Assembly (NCBI GenBank): GCA_002391225.1
Contig: DGRV01000005.1
Span: 1 to 37,230, forward strand
From: Christensenella sp. UBA4379
GTDB taxonomy: Bacteria; Bacillota; Clostridia; Christensenellales; Aristaeellaceae
Direction of reading: 5' to 3'
DNA: 37,230 nt
How positions within the stretch are numbered: position 1 is the first letter of the stretch; each line of letters begins with the position of its first letter. This document shows, piece after piece, positions 1-8,836 of the stretch. Under the pieces are notes generated by a model that was not told where the DNA came from, did not search any database, and saw only the letters and a program-made list of their open reading frames with translations. Position numbers and translations under genes: made by a program.

Positions 1-352
1 CAAAGAAGTTGCCCTTGAAATCCGCGCGCAGACCATAGGCGACAACGGGCACGTTGTCGTGATCAACGATATGCACCAGCTGTTCCACCTGCGCCTTGGT
101 CAGAAACTGGGCCTCGTCCACGATGACGCAGGCATAGTCGTGCAGGTTGACCGTGCCGATTTCCTCCATATACAGGCACGGGGCGGACAGGCCGGAGCGG
201 GAGGCCACCACGCGCTCCCCGTCCCGGGTGTCCAGCCGGGGCTTGACCATCAGGGCCTTCTGCCCCCGTTCCTGGTAATTGTACTGCACCATGATCGCGT
301 TCGCCGTCTTGCTGGAGCCCATCGCCCCATAGCGGAAATAAAGCTTGGCCAT
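1..352 (-). CDS. tdk: Thymidine kinase, N-terminal part (cut by window edge)
   Basis: Reading the minus strand from an ATG at 352 gives an open frame that runs off the window after 117 residues. It shows the type II thymidine kinase signatures: a P-loop region YGAMGSSKT at about residues 8-16, a Walker B-type VDEAQFL, and YGLRADFKGNFF near the edge. The enzyme phosphorylates thymidine to dTMP in the nucleotide salvage pathway in the cytoplasm. A G-rich Shine-Dalgarno tract lies about 6 bases before the ATG, preceded by a heptad repeat and a small GC hairpin in the leader. The gene is divergent from dnaE. Family assignment is firm; the C-terminal zinc-binding part is outside the window. Confidence 0.95.
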   Translation of the reverse strand, partial: MAKLYFRYGAMGSSKTANAIMVQYNYQERGQKALMVKPRLDTRDGERVVASRSGLSAPCLYMEEIGTVNLHDYACVIVDEAQFLTKAQVEQLVHIVDHDNVPVVAYGLRADFKGNFF

Positions 353-365
353 AAACCCCCCAAAA

Positions 366-400
366 AATAATGCATAATTCGTAATGCGTAATTCGTAATG
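366..400 (-). repeat. Heptad tandem repeat upstream of tdk
   Basis: Read toward tdk, the minus strand gives five consecutive 7-mers: cattacg, aattacg, cattacg, aattatg, cattatt. The array ends about 14 bases before the tdk ATG, next to the Shine-Dalgarno tract. The same 7-mers recur, facing the other way, in front of dnaE. Confidence 0.9.
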
Positions 401-415
401 CGCGCCTTCGGCGCG
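401..415 (-). other. Small GC hairpin in the tdk leader
   Basis: CGCGCC and GGCGCG form a six-pair stem around a three-base loop (TTC on the plus strand). It sits directly upstream of the heptad repeat in the predicted tdk leader. There is no T-run, so it is not an intrinsic terminator. Confidence 0.5.
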
Positions 416-456
416 GATCTGCTTCCGGCTGATTCCACTGGAGCCGACATCCGTTG

Positions 457-485
457 ATTATACCCCGTCCGGCCCGCTGAGACAA
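457..485 (-). promoter_or_regulatory. Sigma-A promoter of tdk
   Basis: On the minus strand TTGTCT (485-480) and a perfect TATAAT (462-457) are separated by 17 nt. Transcription would begin near 450, giving a leader of roughly 100 nt that contains the 401-415 hairpin and the 366-400 heptad repeat. Confidence 0.7.
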
Positions 486-563
486 TGGCCTTTCCGGACA
501 CCATTTTGTCCATACCGGGAAAGGCGTTCCTCCAATGTCCCCCGTGAAATCACAACGCTATCC

Positions 564-598
564 CATTACGCATTACGCATTACGAATTACGCATTTTC
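564..598 (+). repeat. Heptad tandem repeat upstream of dnaE
   Basis: Consecutive 7-mers cattacg, cattacg, cattacg, aattacg, cattttc run straight into the dnaE Shine-Dalgarno site (AAAGGAG, 601-607). They are oriented toward dnaE. The frame is open through the array, so automatic gene calls will tend to extend dnaE upstream into it. Confidence 0.9.
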
Positions 599-612
599 TG
601 AAAGGAGTCCGT

Positions 613-3600
613 ATGTCTTTCGCTCACCTGCATCTGCATACCGAATACAGCCTGCTGGACGGGGCGTGCCGGATCAATAAGCTGATTCCCCGGCTGAAAG
701 CGCTGGGGATGGACGCGTGCGCCGTGACCGACCACGGGGCCCTGTACGGGGCGATCGACTTTTATACCGCGATGAAGGCGGCGGGGCTGCATCCGGTCAT
801 CGGCTGCGAGGTCTACATCGCCGAAAACCGCCTGGTGCAGAGCCGGAATTTCGGCCACCTGATCCTCCTGTGCGAAAACGAGACGGGGTACCGAAACCTT
901 TGCTATATGGACTCCCTGGCCTTTACCGAGGGGTTTTACTATAAGCCGCGGATCGACTACCAGCTGCTGAGGGACCATCACGAGGGACTGATCGCCCTGT
1001 CCGCCTGCCTGTCCGGGGACCTGAGCCGGGCTCTGCTGGACGGCCGCACCCAGGATGCCCGGGACTATGTGGCCCGGATGCGCTCCATCATGGGCGAGGA
1101 TCATTTTTATATCGAAATCATGGACCACGGCCTGCCGGACGAAAAGACCGTCCTGCCCCGGCTGATCGCCCTGAGCGAGGAAACGGGCGTCCCCCTGGTG
1201 GCCACCAACGACTGCCATTACCTGACCCGGGAGGACGCAGACGCCCAGGAAATCCTCATGTGCATCCAGACCGGCAAGACCCTGGAGGACGACCAGCGCC
1301 TACGCCAGGAGACCCGAGAGCTATACGTCAAATCCGAGGAGGAAATGAAGGCCCTTTTCCCCGGCCACGAGGACGCCGTCGAGCGGACGGAGGAAATCGC
1401 GAAACGCTGCCGGGTCGATTTTGACTTTTCCACCATCCACCTGCCCCGCTTCCCCATCGACACCGGGGAAACGGCGGAGGAAATGCTGCGCCGCCTGTGC
1501 CGGGAGGGCTTTGAAAAGCGGTACGCCCAGGACCGGCAGGACGCTCGCGAACGGATGGAGTACGAGCTTTCCACCATCATCCAGATGGGCTATGTGGATT
1601 ACTTCCTCATCGTGTGGGATTTTATCCGTTACGCCAAGACCCACGGCATCATGGTCGGTCCGGGCCGCGGCAGCGGGGCCGGCAGCATCGTCGCCTACTG
1701 CCTGGACATTACGGAGCTGGACCCGCTGCGCTATCAGCTGCTCTTTGAGCGCTTTCTGAACCCGGAGCGGGTCACCATGCCCGACATCGACGTGGACTTC
1801 TGCTACGAGCGCCGCCAGGAGGTCATCGACTACGTGGCGGAAAAGTACGGGCAGGACCACGTCAGCCAGATCATCACCTTCGGCACCATGGCCGCCCGCG
1901 GCGTCATCCGGGACGTGGGCCGGGTGCTGGGCTACAGCTATCAGGAGACCGACGTGATCGCCAAGGCCGTCCCCATGGACCTGGGGATGACCCTGGAAAA
2001 GGCCCTGGACGTGAGCCCGGACCTCAAAAACATGGTGGCCGGCGACCCCCGCGTCCGCCGCCTGTACGAAAACGCCCTGTCCCTGGAGGGAATGCCCCGC
2101 CACGCCAGCACCCACGCCGCCGGGGTGCTGATCACCAGCGAACCGGTGACTCATTACGTCCCCCTGCAGACCAACGACGGCGTCATCACCACCCAGTACC
2201 CGATGGGCAACATCGAAAAGCTCGGCCTGCTCAAGATGGACTTTCTCGGCCTGCGCACCCTGACCGTCATCCGCGACACGCTCGACCTGCTGAAAAACCG
2301 AGGGGTCAGCCTCACGCCGCAGGACATTCCCATCGACGACCCGGCCGTGTACGAGATGATCTCCCAGGGGGACACGGACGGCGTGTTCCAGCTGGAAAGC
2401 GCCGGCATGCGCTCCTTCCTGACCAATATGCAGCCGCGGACCTTTGAGGACATCATCGCCGCCATTTCCCTGTACCGGCCCGGACCGATGGAATCCATCC
2501 CCCGCTACATCGAGGGCAAGCAGCACCCCGAAAAAATTCAGTACGAAACGCCGCTGCTCGAGCCCATCCTCTCGGTCACCTACGGCTGCATCGTCTACCA
2601 GGAGCAGGTCATGCAGATCGTGCGGGACCTGGCCGGCTATTCCCTGGGCCGCAGCGACCTGGTGCGCCGGGCGATGGCCAAGAAAAAGCATGACGTCATG
2701 GCGAAGGAGCGGGCCTTCTTCGTCCACGGCTCGCCGGAGGAGCACGTGCCCGGGGCAGTCAGCCGGGGCGTCCCCGCCGAGATCGCCGAGCATATCTTCG
2801 ACGAGATGACGTCCTTTGCCTCCTACGCGTTCAACAAGTCCCACGCCGCCGCCTACGCCCTGGTGGCTGTCCGGACGGGGTGGCTCAAAAAGCATTACCC
2901 CGCCGAGTTCATGGCGGCGATGATGAACTCCTTCTCCGGCAATACCGGGAAGATCGCCGGCTATATCGACTCCTGCCGGGCCCGGGGCATCCCCGTCCTC
3001 CGGCCGGACATCAACCGCTCCAGCCGCCGCTTCACCGTGGACCTGAGCGGGGAACAGCCCGCCATCCGCTTCGGCCTGGGCAGCGTCAAAAACGTCGGCG
3101 CCGCCAGCCTGGACCAGGTGACTGCGGAGCGGGAGAAGAACGGGCCGTTTAAAAACATCTACGACTTCTGCCGCCGCTGCGCAGGGACGGACCTGAGCAA
3201 AAAATCCGTGGAAAGCCTGATCATGGCGGGCTGCTTTGATTCCCCGGAAGCCCACCGCGCCCAGCTGCTGGCCGTGTACGAGAGCGCCATGGACGCCGAA
3301 AGCCGTTCCCGGAAAAACAACGTGGAGGGACAGATTTCCCTGTTCGACCTGGGCGGGCCCGTCCCGGCCCCCGCCGTTCCGCGGGATTACCCGAAGCTTC
3401 CCCCCTATTCCGTACAGGAGCTTCTCCGCCAGGAAAAGGAAGTGACCGGCGTCTACCTGTCCGGCCATCCGCTGAAAGCCTACACGAAGGCCCTGCGGCG
3501 TCTGCCCACGGACACCGCCCGGATCCGTTCCTGGACGGAGGAGGACGACCATGGCCTGAGCCACGATGGCGCAAAGGCGCGCATGGGCGGCATGGTGGCC

Positions 3601-4191
3601 GCCTGGCGGACCAGGGTCACCAAAAAAGGCGGACTGATGGGCTTTATCACCCTGGAAGACCTGACCGGCCAGATCGAGTGCCTGCTCTTCCCCCGGGTGT
3701 GCGACCTGTACCGCCAGACGATCAGCGAAGACCGGGCGGTGGTGGTCTCCGGCCGCCTCTCCGTCCGGGAGGATGAAGACCCGAAGCTGATCGTCGAAAC
3801 CGTGGAGCCGCTTTTGCCGGACGACTCTGCTCCCGATCCTGTCTCGGCGAAAGACACAGATAAAAAGGCTTCAACCGAAGAAAAGGCCCCTGCCGAAGCC
3901 GGCGGCGTTCCGCTGCCGGAGGGGCAGCCCTCCCTGTCCGCCCTGGCAAAGGCCGCTCCCTCCCGCCTCTACCTGCGCCTGAAACGGGAGCAGATGGACG
4001 AAACCGAACGGCTGATCCGGTCCGCCCCCGGCCCGGTCCCCGTCTACCTGAACTTCCCGGACGAGCAAAAGACCCTCCTGTGCTCCCGGGACCAGTGGGT
4101 CCAGGCGGACATCTTCCTCCTGGAAGCCCTGAACGCCGCCCTCGGCGAGGAAAATGTCAAGCTGGTGGAGCAGCATCCGGCGAAGCGGTAA
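613..4191 (+). CDS. dnaE: DNA polymerase III subunit alpha
   Basis: This is the replicative DNA polymerase catalytic subunit, 1192 residues, the usual DnaE length. An N-terminal PHP domain begins with HLHLHTEYS at residue 5. The polymerase core carries GPGRGSGAGS, the catalytic pair in PDIDVDF (residues 390-396) and the third acidic residue in KMDFLGL (Asp near 543). FNKSHAAAYA and an OB-fold at roughly residues 990-1060 follow. I start at the ATG at 613 because AAAGGAG lies 5 bases upstream; the frame is open to 535, but those codons are the heptad repeat and do not resemble DnaE. No exonuclease domain of the PolC type is present, so this is the DnaE class. No dnaE promoter was convincing. 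Confidence 0.97.
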   Translation: MSFAHLHLHTEYSLLDGACRINKLIPRLKALGMDACAVTDHGALYGAIDFYTAMKAAGLHPVIGCEVYIAENRLVQSRNFGHLILLCENETGYRNLCYMDSLAFTEGFYYKPRIDYQLLRDHHEGLIALSACLSGDLSRALLDGRTQDARDYVARMRSIMGEDHFYIEIMDHGLPDEKTVLPRLIALSEETGVPLVATNDCHYLTREDADAQEILMCIQTGKTLEDDQRLRQETRELYVKSEEEMKALFPGHEDAVERTEEIAKRCRVDFDFSTIHLPRFPIDTGETAEEMLRRLCREGFEKRYAQDRQDARERMEYELSTIIQMGYVDYFLIVWDFIRYAKTHGIMVGPGRGSGAGSIVAYCLDITELDPLRYQLLFERFLNPERVTMPDIDVDFCYERRQEVIDYVAEKYGQDHVSQIITFGTMAARGVIRDVGRVLGYSYQETDVIAKAVPMDLGMTLEKALDVSPDLKNMVAGDPRVRRLYENALSLEGMPRHASTHAAGVLITSEPVTHYVPLQTNDGVITTQYPMGNIEKLGLLKMDFLGLRTLTVIRDTLDLLKNRGVSLTPQDIPIDDPAVYEMISQGDTDGVFQLESAGMRSFLTNMQPRTFEDIIAAISLYRPGPMESIPRYIEGKQHPEKIQYETPLLEPILSVTYGCIVYQEQVMQIVRDLAGYSLGRSDLVRRAMAKKKHDVMAKERAFFVHGSPEEHVPGAVSRGVPAEIAEHIFDEMTSFASYAFNKSHAAAYALVAVRTGWLKKHYPAEFMAAMMNSFSGNTGKIAGYIDSCRARGIPVLRPDINRSSRRFTVDLSGEQPAIRFGLGSVKNVGAASLDQVTAEREKNGPFKNIYDFCRRCAGTDLSKKSVESLIMAGCFDSPEAHRAQLLAVYESAMDAESRSRKNNVEGQISLFDLGGPVPAPAVPRDYPKLPPYSVQELLRQEKEVTGVYLSGHPLKAYTKALRRLPTDTARIRSWTEEDDHGLSHDGAKARMGGMVAAWRTRVTKKGGLMGFITLEDLTGQIECLLFPRVCDLYRQTISEDRAVVVSGRLSVREDEDPKLIVETVEPLLPDDSAPDPVSAKDTDKKASTEEKAPAEAGGVPLPEGQPSLSALAKAAPSRLYLRLKREQMDETERLIRSAPGPVPVYLNFPDEQKTLLCSRDQWVQADIFLLEALNAALGEENVKLVEQHPAKR

Positions 4192-4223
4192 AAGGTTGAT
4201 CAGCGAAAGTCTGATTCCGGCCC

Positions 4224-4252
4224 TTTACAAATCCCCCGCCCGATAGTACAAT
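4224..4252 (+). promoter_or_regulatory. Sigma-A promoter for DUF1858-thrH
   Basis: TTTACA (4224-4229), a 17 nt spacer and TACAAT (4247-4252) lie in the 114 nt gap after dnaE. Transcription would start near 4259, ahead of the Shine-Dalgarno site of the gene at 4306. Confidence 0.75.
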
Positions 4253-4305
4253 GAACCGCGGGCAGGCACGACGGATTCCGCCTGCTCTGAAAGGAAGAAG
4301 AGAGA

Positions 4306-4536
4306 ATGGAAATCACTTCCCAAACCAAGATTACCGATATCATGAACGAATATCCCGCCCTGCTTGACCAGCTGATTCAGCTGGAGCCCAAGTTCGGCCT
4401 GATCAAGACGCCCTTCGGCAAAATGGCCATCCGCGGCAAGACCCTGCAGGACGCGTCGGACCGTTATCACGTCCCAATGGACAAGCTCATGCAGATGCTC
4501 CAGGAGCAGCTGGATAAACTGGAGAAAAAAGCCTAA
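4306..4536 (+). CDS. DUF1858 domain protein
   Basis: A 76-residue protein matching the DUF1858 pattern: an N-terminal ITDIMNEYPALLDQL segment, a central LEPKFGLIKTPFGKMA segment and a helical, lysine-rich C-terminus. DUF1858 domains occur alone or fused to redox and PAS proteins, and their biochemical role is not established. This copy lacks the Cys pair found in some members. The start at 4306 has AAGGAAG about 9 bases upstream. It is first in a two-gene transcript with thrH, 20 nt downstream. A short cytoplasmic protein; function unknown. Confidence 0.8.
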   Translation: MEITSQTKITDIMNEYPALLDQLIQLEPKFGLIKTPFGKMAIRGKTLQDASDRYHVPMDKLMQMLQEQLDKLEKKA

Positions 4537-4556
4537 AAACGCATGGAGGAAGCTTT

Positions 4557-5156
4557 ATGAATATCGTCTGTCTCGACCTGGAAGGCGTCCTGGTGCCTGA
4601 AATCTGGATCGCCTTTTCCAAAGCCTCCGGCATTCCGGAGCTGAAGCGCACCACCCGCGACGAGCCCGATTATGACAAGCTCATGCGCTGGCGCATCGGC
4701 ATCCTGAACGATCATGGCCTGGGCCTCAAGGAGATCCAGCAGACCATCGAAACCATTGAGCCCATGGAAGGGGCAAAGGCCTTTTTGGACGAGCTGAGAG
4801 AACGCACCCAGGTCCTCATTCTGAGCGACACCTTCACCCAGTTCGCCCATCCGCTGATGAAAAAGCTGGGCATGCCCACCATCTTCTGCAACTCCCTGAT
4901 TGCCGACGAAAGCGGGAAGATCACCGGCTTTCAGATGCGCTGCGCCCAGTCCAAGCTGTCCACGGTGAAGGCCCTCCAGTCCATCGGCTTTGAGACCATC
5001 GCCGCCGGCGACAGCTACAACGACCTGGGGATGATTCAGGCTTCCAAGGCCGGCTTCCTCTTTCGCAGCACGGAAAAGATCCAGGCCGACCATCCCGAGC
5101 TCCCGGCCTTTGAAACCTATGAAGACCTGAAAGCCGCGATCTTTGCGGCCCTGTAA
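4557..5156 (+). CDS. thrH: Phosphoserine phosphatase / homoserine phosphotransferase (ThrH)
   Basis: A 199-residue HAD-superfamily protein that closely follows the ThrH family. It begins CLDLEGVLVPEIWIAF, with the nucleophile motif in the DLEG form, followed by TTRDEPDYDKLM, the Ser motif ILSDTFTQF, and the acidic loop AAGDSYNDLGM near residue 150. ThrH proteins remove phosphate from phosphoserine and can transfer it to homoserine, linking serine and threonine metabolism. Length is normal for the family. GGAGG at 4545-4549 supports the ATG at 4557. It is co-transcribed with the DUF1858 gene and ends at a strong terminator. Confidence 0.9.
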   Translation: MNIVCLDLEGVLVPEIWIAFSKASGIPELKRTTRDEPDYDKLMRWRIGILNDHGLGLKEIQQTIETIEPMEGAKAFLDELRERTQVLILSDTFTQFAHPLMKKLGMPTIFCNSLIADESGKITGFQMRCAQSKLSTVKALQSIGFETIAAGDSYNDLGMIQASKAGFLFRSTEKIQADHPELPAFETYEDLKAAIFAAL

Positions 5157-5170
5157 ACACCAGCAATTTT

Positions 5171-5200
5171 AAAAAGTGGGCAGCCTGCCCACCTTTTTTT
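5171..5200 (+). terminator. Intrinsic terminator after thrH
   Basis: GTGGGCA (5176-5182) and TGCCCAC (5186-5192) form a 7-pair stem with a 3-base loop, followed by a T-run to 5200 and preceded by an A-run, so it could work in both directions. Confidence 0.85.
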
Positions 5201-5210
5201 ATTTTCCTCC

Positions 5211-5219
5211 TGCTATAAT
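5211..5219 (+). promoter_or_regulatory. Extended -10 promoter of the secreted modular protein gene
   Basis: TGCTATAAT matches the extended -10 form TGnTATAAT. The -35 region at the right distance falls inside the T-run of the preceding terminator and is poor, so recognition would rely on the extended -10. Confidence 0.6.
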
Positions 5220-5250
5220 CAGAGGACAAATCCGCGGACAGGAGGAACAT

Positions 5251-8200
5251 ATGATGAAGACGTTTTTATCCGTCGTTTCAGCGCTGACGCTGGTTTTCTG
5301 CCTGCTCATTTCTGGCGGAGCCTCCGCTGAGAGTGCATCCCCGCTTGAGGTGAGCACGCTCACGCCCCGCTACAACGAAAGGGTTACCGTGACTGTTATG
5401 GCCCCTGCCGACGCGGCCGCGGTCCGCGTCTGGAACGACGGCAGCGGCAGCAATCCGGAGGGAGGCCGCACTGGCTGCTGGGAATATTTTGACCGGGAAC
5501 AAAACCTCCGCTTTCTGCAGGTCCCGATAATGTGCTGGGATGCGGGTTCCTGGCTGGTCAAAGCGTCCTATACGCTGGATCCTTCCAGCCCGGAGGATCT
5601 GCCGGAAAGCGCCTGGACGCCCCTTGGCCAGGAAATCACCCTGAATGTCGGGAACATGATCGGAACAATGGCCCCGCCCGACGCCCACGCGGTAACCCAG
5701 ACGGTCGCGTTAGGAGAACCATTCCGTTTCGTCATCGACAGTCTTCAGGGAAAGGGCGAATGGTACTTCGCGGAGCTGGACAGGTGGGAAGAACCCCGTT
5801 GGATCCAGATGGAAAACGGATACGCTGATTATGAGGCGGTGGCCGGGGTAGAACAGATCTACCCCACCGTTCATCTGACGGAGGGCCGCTACAGGCTCCG
5901 TCTGGCCTGCGAGGCGGTCAACTACGATCAGGCTTATCTTGGGGATCAAAACGAGACCAATCTGGAGTTTACGGTCACCGGCTCCGGCGGAGACCTGCCT
6001 GAAGCGGCGCTCTATTTTACCAAAGATCATGCCCTGTCCTTTGAGCAGATCACCTTCTGGGCCTGGGCAGAAGGGGCGGACGGAATGAGGATCACCGTCA
6101 CGAAGGAGGACGAAGACAACTGGCGCAACGAGATTTTCCGGGACGGCGGTCTGCAGCGCATCTCCTGGAGCAGTTCGGACAGCGGGGTCTACACCTTCAC
6201 CCTGACCGCGTTTTTCGGCGATGAAGAATTTACGGCAGCGCCCTTTGTCCTTTCGCAGACCGCTTCCGAAAAGCTGGATACGCCTGTGCTGAACGGCGTA
6301 CCCCATCTGATCCACGCCGGAGAGGATATCACCGGCTCGTTTGACGCTGTACCCCATGCCCAGAATTATCGTCTGCGTCTGGAATACAGGCCGGACGATG
6401 GGCAGAACGAGGAAATCTGGCAATATGAACCGGACAGCAGCCGCACGTTCACCATTCCGGGAGACCTGATCAGCCGTTCGGGCCATTACGTGCTTCAGGT
6501 CCACGCCCATGCTCTGGACTTTGACGGCGGACATCTGGATTATCATTTGTTCGTAACAGAGAACCTTCCCGAATCCCTCTCCGTTCAAGTGCGCAGCGAA
6601 TCGGACATCCTGCTGCACCAGAATATCCCGGTCGCAGTCACCGCTCCGCAGGGCGTGACGGCTGTGCGGCTCATGAGCACCTCCCAGGGAGAATGGGACT
6701 ACAGGGTCAGCGCGAATGGGACGTTCGAATGGACCTGGGGCTTCCACCAGGGCGGGGAGGATATCCTGATCGCCCAGGGAACGACCGATCCCTCCGTGAC
6801 GGAATGGCTGAACAGCCATGGCGGTATGTGGGATTTCGACTGGAACCAGGTTTCCTGGACCGTGACCAGCACCCCGCTCTCGGTGACCGTGATCAAATAC
6901 GGCGACCTGGATGCCCCTCAGATCACTTTCCCCAAAGGAACCAGTGTGGAGCGCGGCCAGACGCTGGCGTTGACCCTGGTGCCGGTGGACAACGCCTACA
7001 GCTACGGCGTCCAAATGAGAAGGGCGGACGATAATCACTGGCAATGGCTGGTGGATATCGATTATCCCCTGAGCAAAACCACCACCCTCCAGATCCCCAC
7101 GGACGCTCTGGAAGCGGGAAGCTACGTGCTTCACATTGATCCTCGTTGCTACGGCTGGCACGGAGACTCCAGAGGGTATGAGATCACCGTCACCCAGCCC
7201 GCTTCCTGGACGGATGAACCGGTCTTCCGTGTCAGCCCGACTGAAATTGAAGCCAACGAATATATCACTTATTCCGTTTACGCCCCCGGCGCGGAAGAGG
7301 TCATGATCTGCAGCGGTTCCATGAACAATCCGTGGAACCGGCAGCCCGGCGAAAGCATGACGGACCGCTCCTCCCTCGGCTGGGAAAGGACATACCAGCT
7401 GATGGCCTATGCCTTCTATCCGCCGGACGGGGAGGGCGAGGGCGAATGGGTACAGGTAGGCGATACGATCCATGTCCAGGTCGCCGCGCCGCACGGAAAC
7501 GCCGAAATCACCATAGACGCACCTGCCAGGAAAAAGCCTTCCGATGCCTGGACCGTGACCCTTTCCTGCGATTTCAAGGGCTCGGAGGGGAACGTGATGT
7601 GCTTTCTCACCAATGAAATCACAGGAGAAGAAACAGCCCTTTCCTGCGAGAAAACGGAAACTTCAGGCGCCCAACGGACCTTCACCTGCCAGGTGGAAGC
7701 AGGCTTCCTGGGCATCGGCCGCTACCGCCTTACCGCCTACGCCCTCCCCTACAAGACCGGCTACGGCATCGGTTCCGCGGAGGCCGAAGTGGAGATTTCC
7801 GAAGGGACGATCGACGCCCAGCTGACCATCCAGCCGAACCCGGCCGACATCTTTGAAGACGTACAGATCAGCCTCCGCGCTCCGGGGGCAACCGCCGTGG
7901 CCCTGTACAGCGACTGGAACGACATGGGCTGGATCTACCGGACGGGCGATGCACTGGACGAATTCCAGACCGCCTGGTCGGACGGGGAGGCCTGGTTCTG
8001 CGGAAAGTACACAACTGAAGAGATTGATCCAGACGCAGCCGGCTTCAGCTGGGAAAACGTGCCCTGGGAAGGAATGTCCAACACGGCCGCCCTGACCGTC
8101 CGTCCTCCCATTGCAGAACTGGAAGCCCTGAACGCCGTCCTGGAAAGCGCCACGGTCCGACAGGGACAGAAGCTGAAGCTGACCATCCTGAACCAGAACC

Positions 8201-8703
8201 CCGGCCTGAACGTCAGCTACGGCGCGCGCCTGGTGGCTTCCGGCGAAGATGATACCACCTATACCTGGTTCGGTGCGGACGAACAGCAGGTCATTGCCAT
8301 CGGCACCCTGGAGGTGCCCGCCGGAGAATACCGCCTCCAGGTGTCCGCCAACGCGGTCGGGTGTCTCCCCGTCAGCGCGTGGCTGCCTGTCACCATCACA
8401 GAAAGGGAGGGAGATCTCTCAACCCTCACCCTGCCGGCCAGCCTGACAACCATTGAGGAAGAAGCCTTCGCCGGGGTGGCGGCGGAAAGGATCGTGCTCC
8501 CCTCCGGCGTCACCGCCATCGAATCCAACGCCTTCTCCGGCTGCCCGAACCTCACGGAGCTAGTGCTGCCGGCCGGCATCACTTTCTTCGCCCCGGACGC
8601 CCTGGGGACCTCCGGCCCGGTCTACGTGTACGGCCAGCCCGGCGGCGCGCAGGAGGAATACGCGGAAACGGTCCGCCATCTGGTTTTTATCCCGCTCAGC
8701 TGA
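5251..8703 (+). CDS. Large secreted modular protein with C-terminal leucine-rich repeat
   Basis: A 1150-residue protein beginning with a Sec signal peptide (MMKTFLSVVSALTLVFCL, likely cleaved after GGASA). The body is a string of beta-rich modules of about 100 residues that resemble Ig-like or fibronectin-like folds. Recurring phrases include GHYVLQVHA, GSYVLHI, GRYRLTAYA and GEYRLQVSA near module ends. About the last 100 residues change to BspA-type leucine-rich repeats (LTLPASLTTIEEEAFAG, IVLPSGVTAIESNAFSG). No LPxTG motif, lipobox or C-terminal membrane helix is visible, so it is probably released or held non-covalently at the wall. The start at 5251 has GGAGG 5 bases upstream; the frame opens earlier, but only within the terminator and promoter region. 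Binding to host or dietary polymers is an inference. It is monocistronic. Confidence 0.8.
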   Translation: MMKTFLSVVSALTLVFCLLISGGASAESASPLEVSTLTPRYNERVTVTVMAPADAAAVRVWNDGSGSNPEGGRTGCWEYFDREQNLRFLQVPIMCWDAGSWLVKASYTLDPSSPEDLPESAWTPLGQEITLNVGNMIGTMAPPDAHAVTQTVALGEPFRFVIDSLQGKGEWYFAELDRWEEPRWIQMENGYADYEAVAGVEQIYPTVHLTEGRYRLRLACEAVNYDQAYLGDQNETNLEFTVTGSGGDLPEAALYFTKDHALSFEQITFWAWAEGADGMRITVTKEDEDNWRNEIFRDGGLQRISWSSSDSGVYTFTLTAFFGDEEFTAAPFVLSQTASEKLDTPVLNGVPHLIHAGEDITGSFDAVPHAQNYRLRLEYRPDDGQNEEIWQYEPDSSRTFTIPGDLISRSGHYVLQVHAHALDFDGGHLDYHLFVTENLPESLSVQVRSESDILLHQNIPVAVTAPQGVTAVRLMSTSQGEWDYRVSANGTFEWTWGFHQGGEDILIAQGTTDPSVTEWLNSHGGMWDFDWNQVSWTVTSTPLSVTVIKYGDLDAPQITFPKGTSVERGQTLALTLVPVDNAYSYGVQMRRADDNHWQWLVDIDYPLSKTTTLQIPTDALEAGSYVLHIDPRCYGWHGDSRGYEITVTQPASWTDEPVFRVSPTEIEANEYITYSVYAPGAEEVMICSGSMNNPWNRQPGESMTDRSSLGWERTYQLMAYAFYPPDGEGEGEWVQVGDTIHVQVAAPHGNAEITIDAPARKKPSDAWTVTLSCDFKGSEGNVMCFLTNEITGEETALSCEKTETSGAQRTFTCQVEAGFLGIGRYRLTAYALPYKTGYGIGSAEAEVEISEGTIDAQLTIQPNPADIFEDVQISLRAPGATAVALYSDWNDMGWIYRTGDALDEFQTAWSDGEAWFCGKYTTEEIDPDAAGFSWENVPWEGMSNTAALTVRPPIAELEALNAVLESATVRQGQKLKLTILNQNPGLNVSYGARLVASGEDDTTYTWFGADEQQVIAIGTLEVPAGEYRLQVSANAVGCLPVSAWLPVTITEREGDLSTLTLPASLTTIEEEAFAGVAAERIVLPSGVTAIESNAFSGCPNLTELVLPAGITFFAPDALGTSGPVYVYGQPGGAQEEYAETVRHLVFIPLS

Positions 8704-8727
8704 TCCAAATAACATCATCCCTTTTTG

Positions 8728-8757
8728 CCCGGAAGCCCGCGCTTCCGGGACTTTTTT
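8728..8757 (+). terminator. Intrinsic terminator after the secreted modular protein
   Basis: CCCGGAAGC (8728-8736) and GCTTCCGGG (8741-8749) pair perfectly around a 4-base loop, followed by TTTTTT at 8752-8757. Confidence 0.9.
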
Positions 8758-8760
8758 GTC

Positions 8761-8789
8761 TTGACATCCCTTTCCCGATGGCCTACACT
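8761..8789 (+). promoter_or_regulatory. Sigma-A promoter of the unknown gene at 8837
   Basis: A perfect TTGACA (8761-8766), a 17 nt spacer and TACACT (8784-8789) begin 3 bases after the terminator T-run. The expected start near 8796 argues for the downstream ATG at 8837. Confidence 0.8.
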
Positions 8790-8836
8790 GGTCCTATCAT
8801 CCTCCCGGCGTGTCCGGGATGAACGGAGAAACGCCG

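Noticed and set aside
1321..3564. Long open frame on the minus strand within dnaE (747 codons)
   Set aside because: It is a mirror frame caused by GC-rich third positions in dnaE; the translated product is low-complexity and rich in Gly, His, Val and Ala with no family motif.
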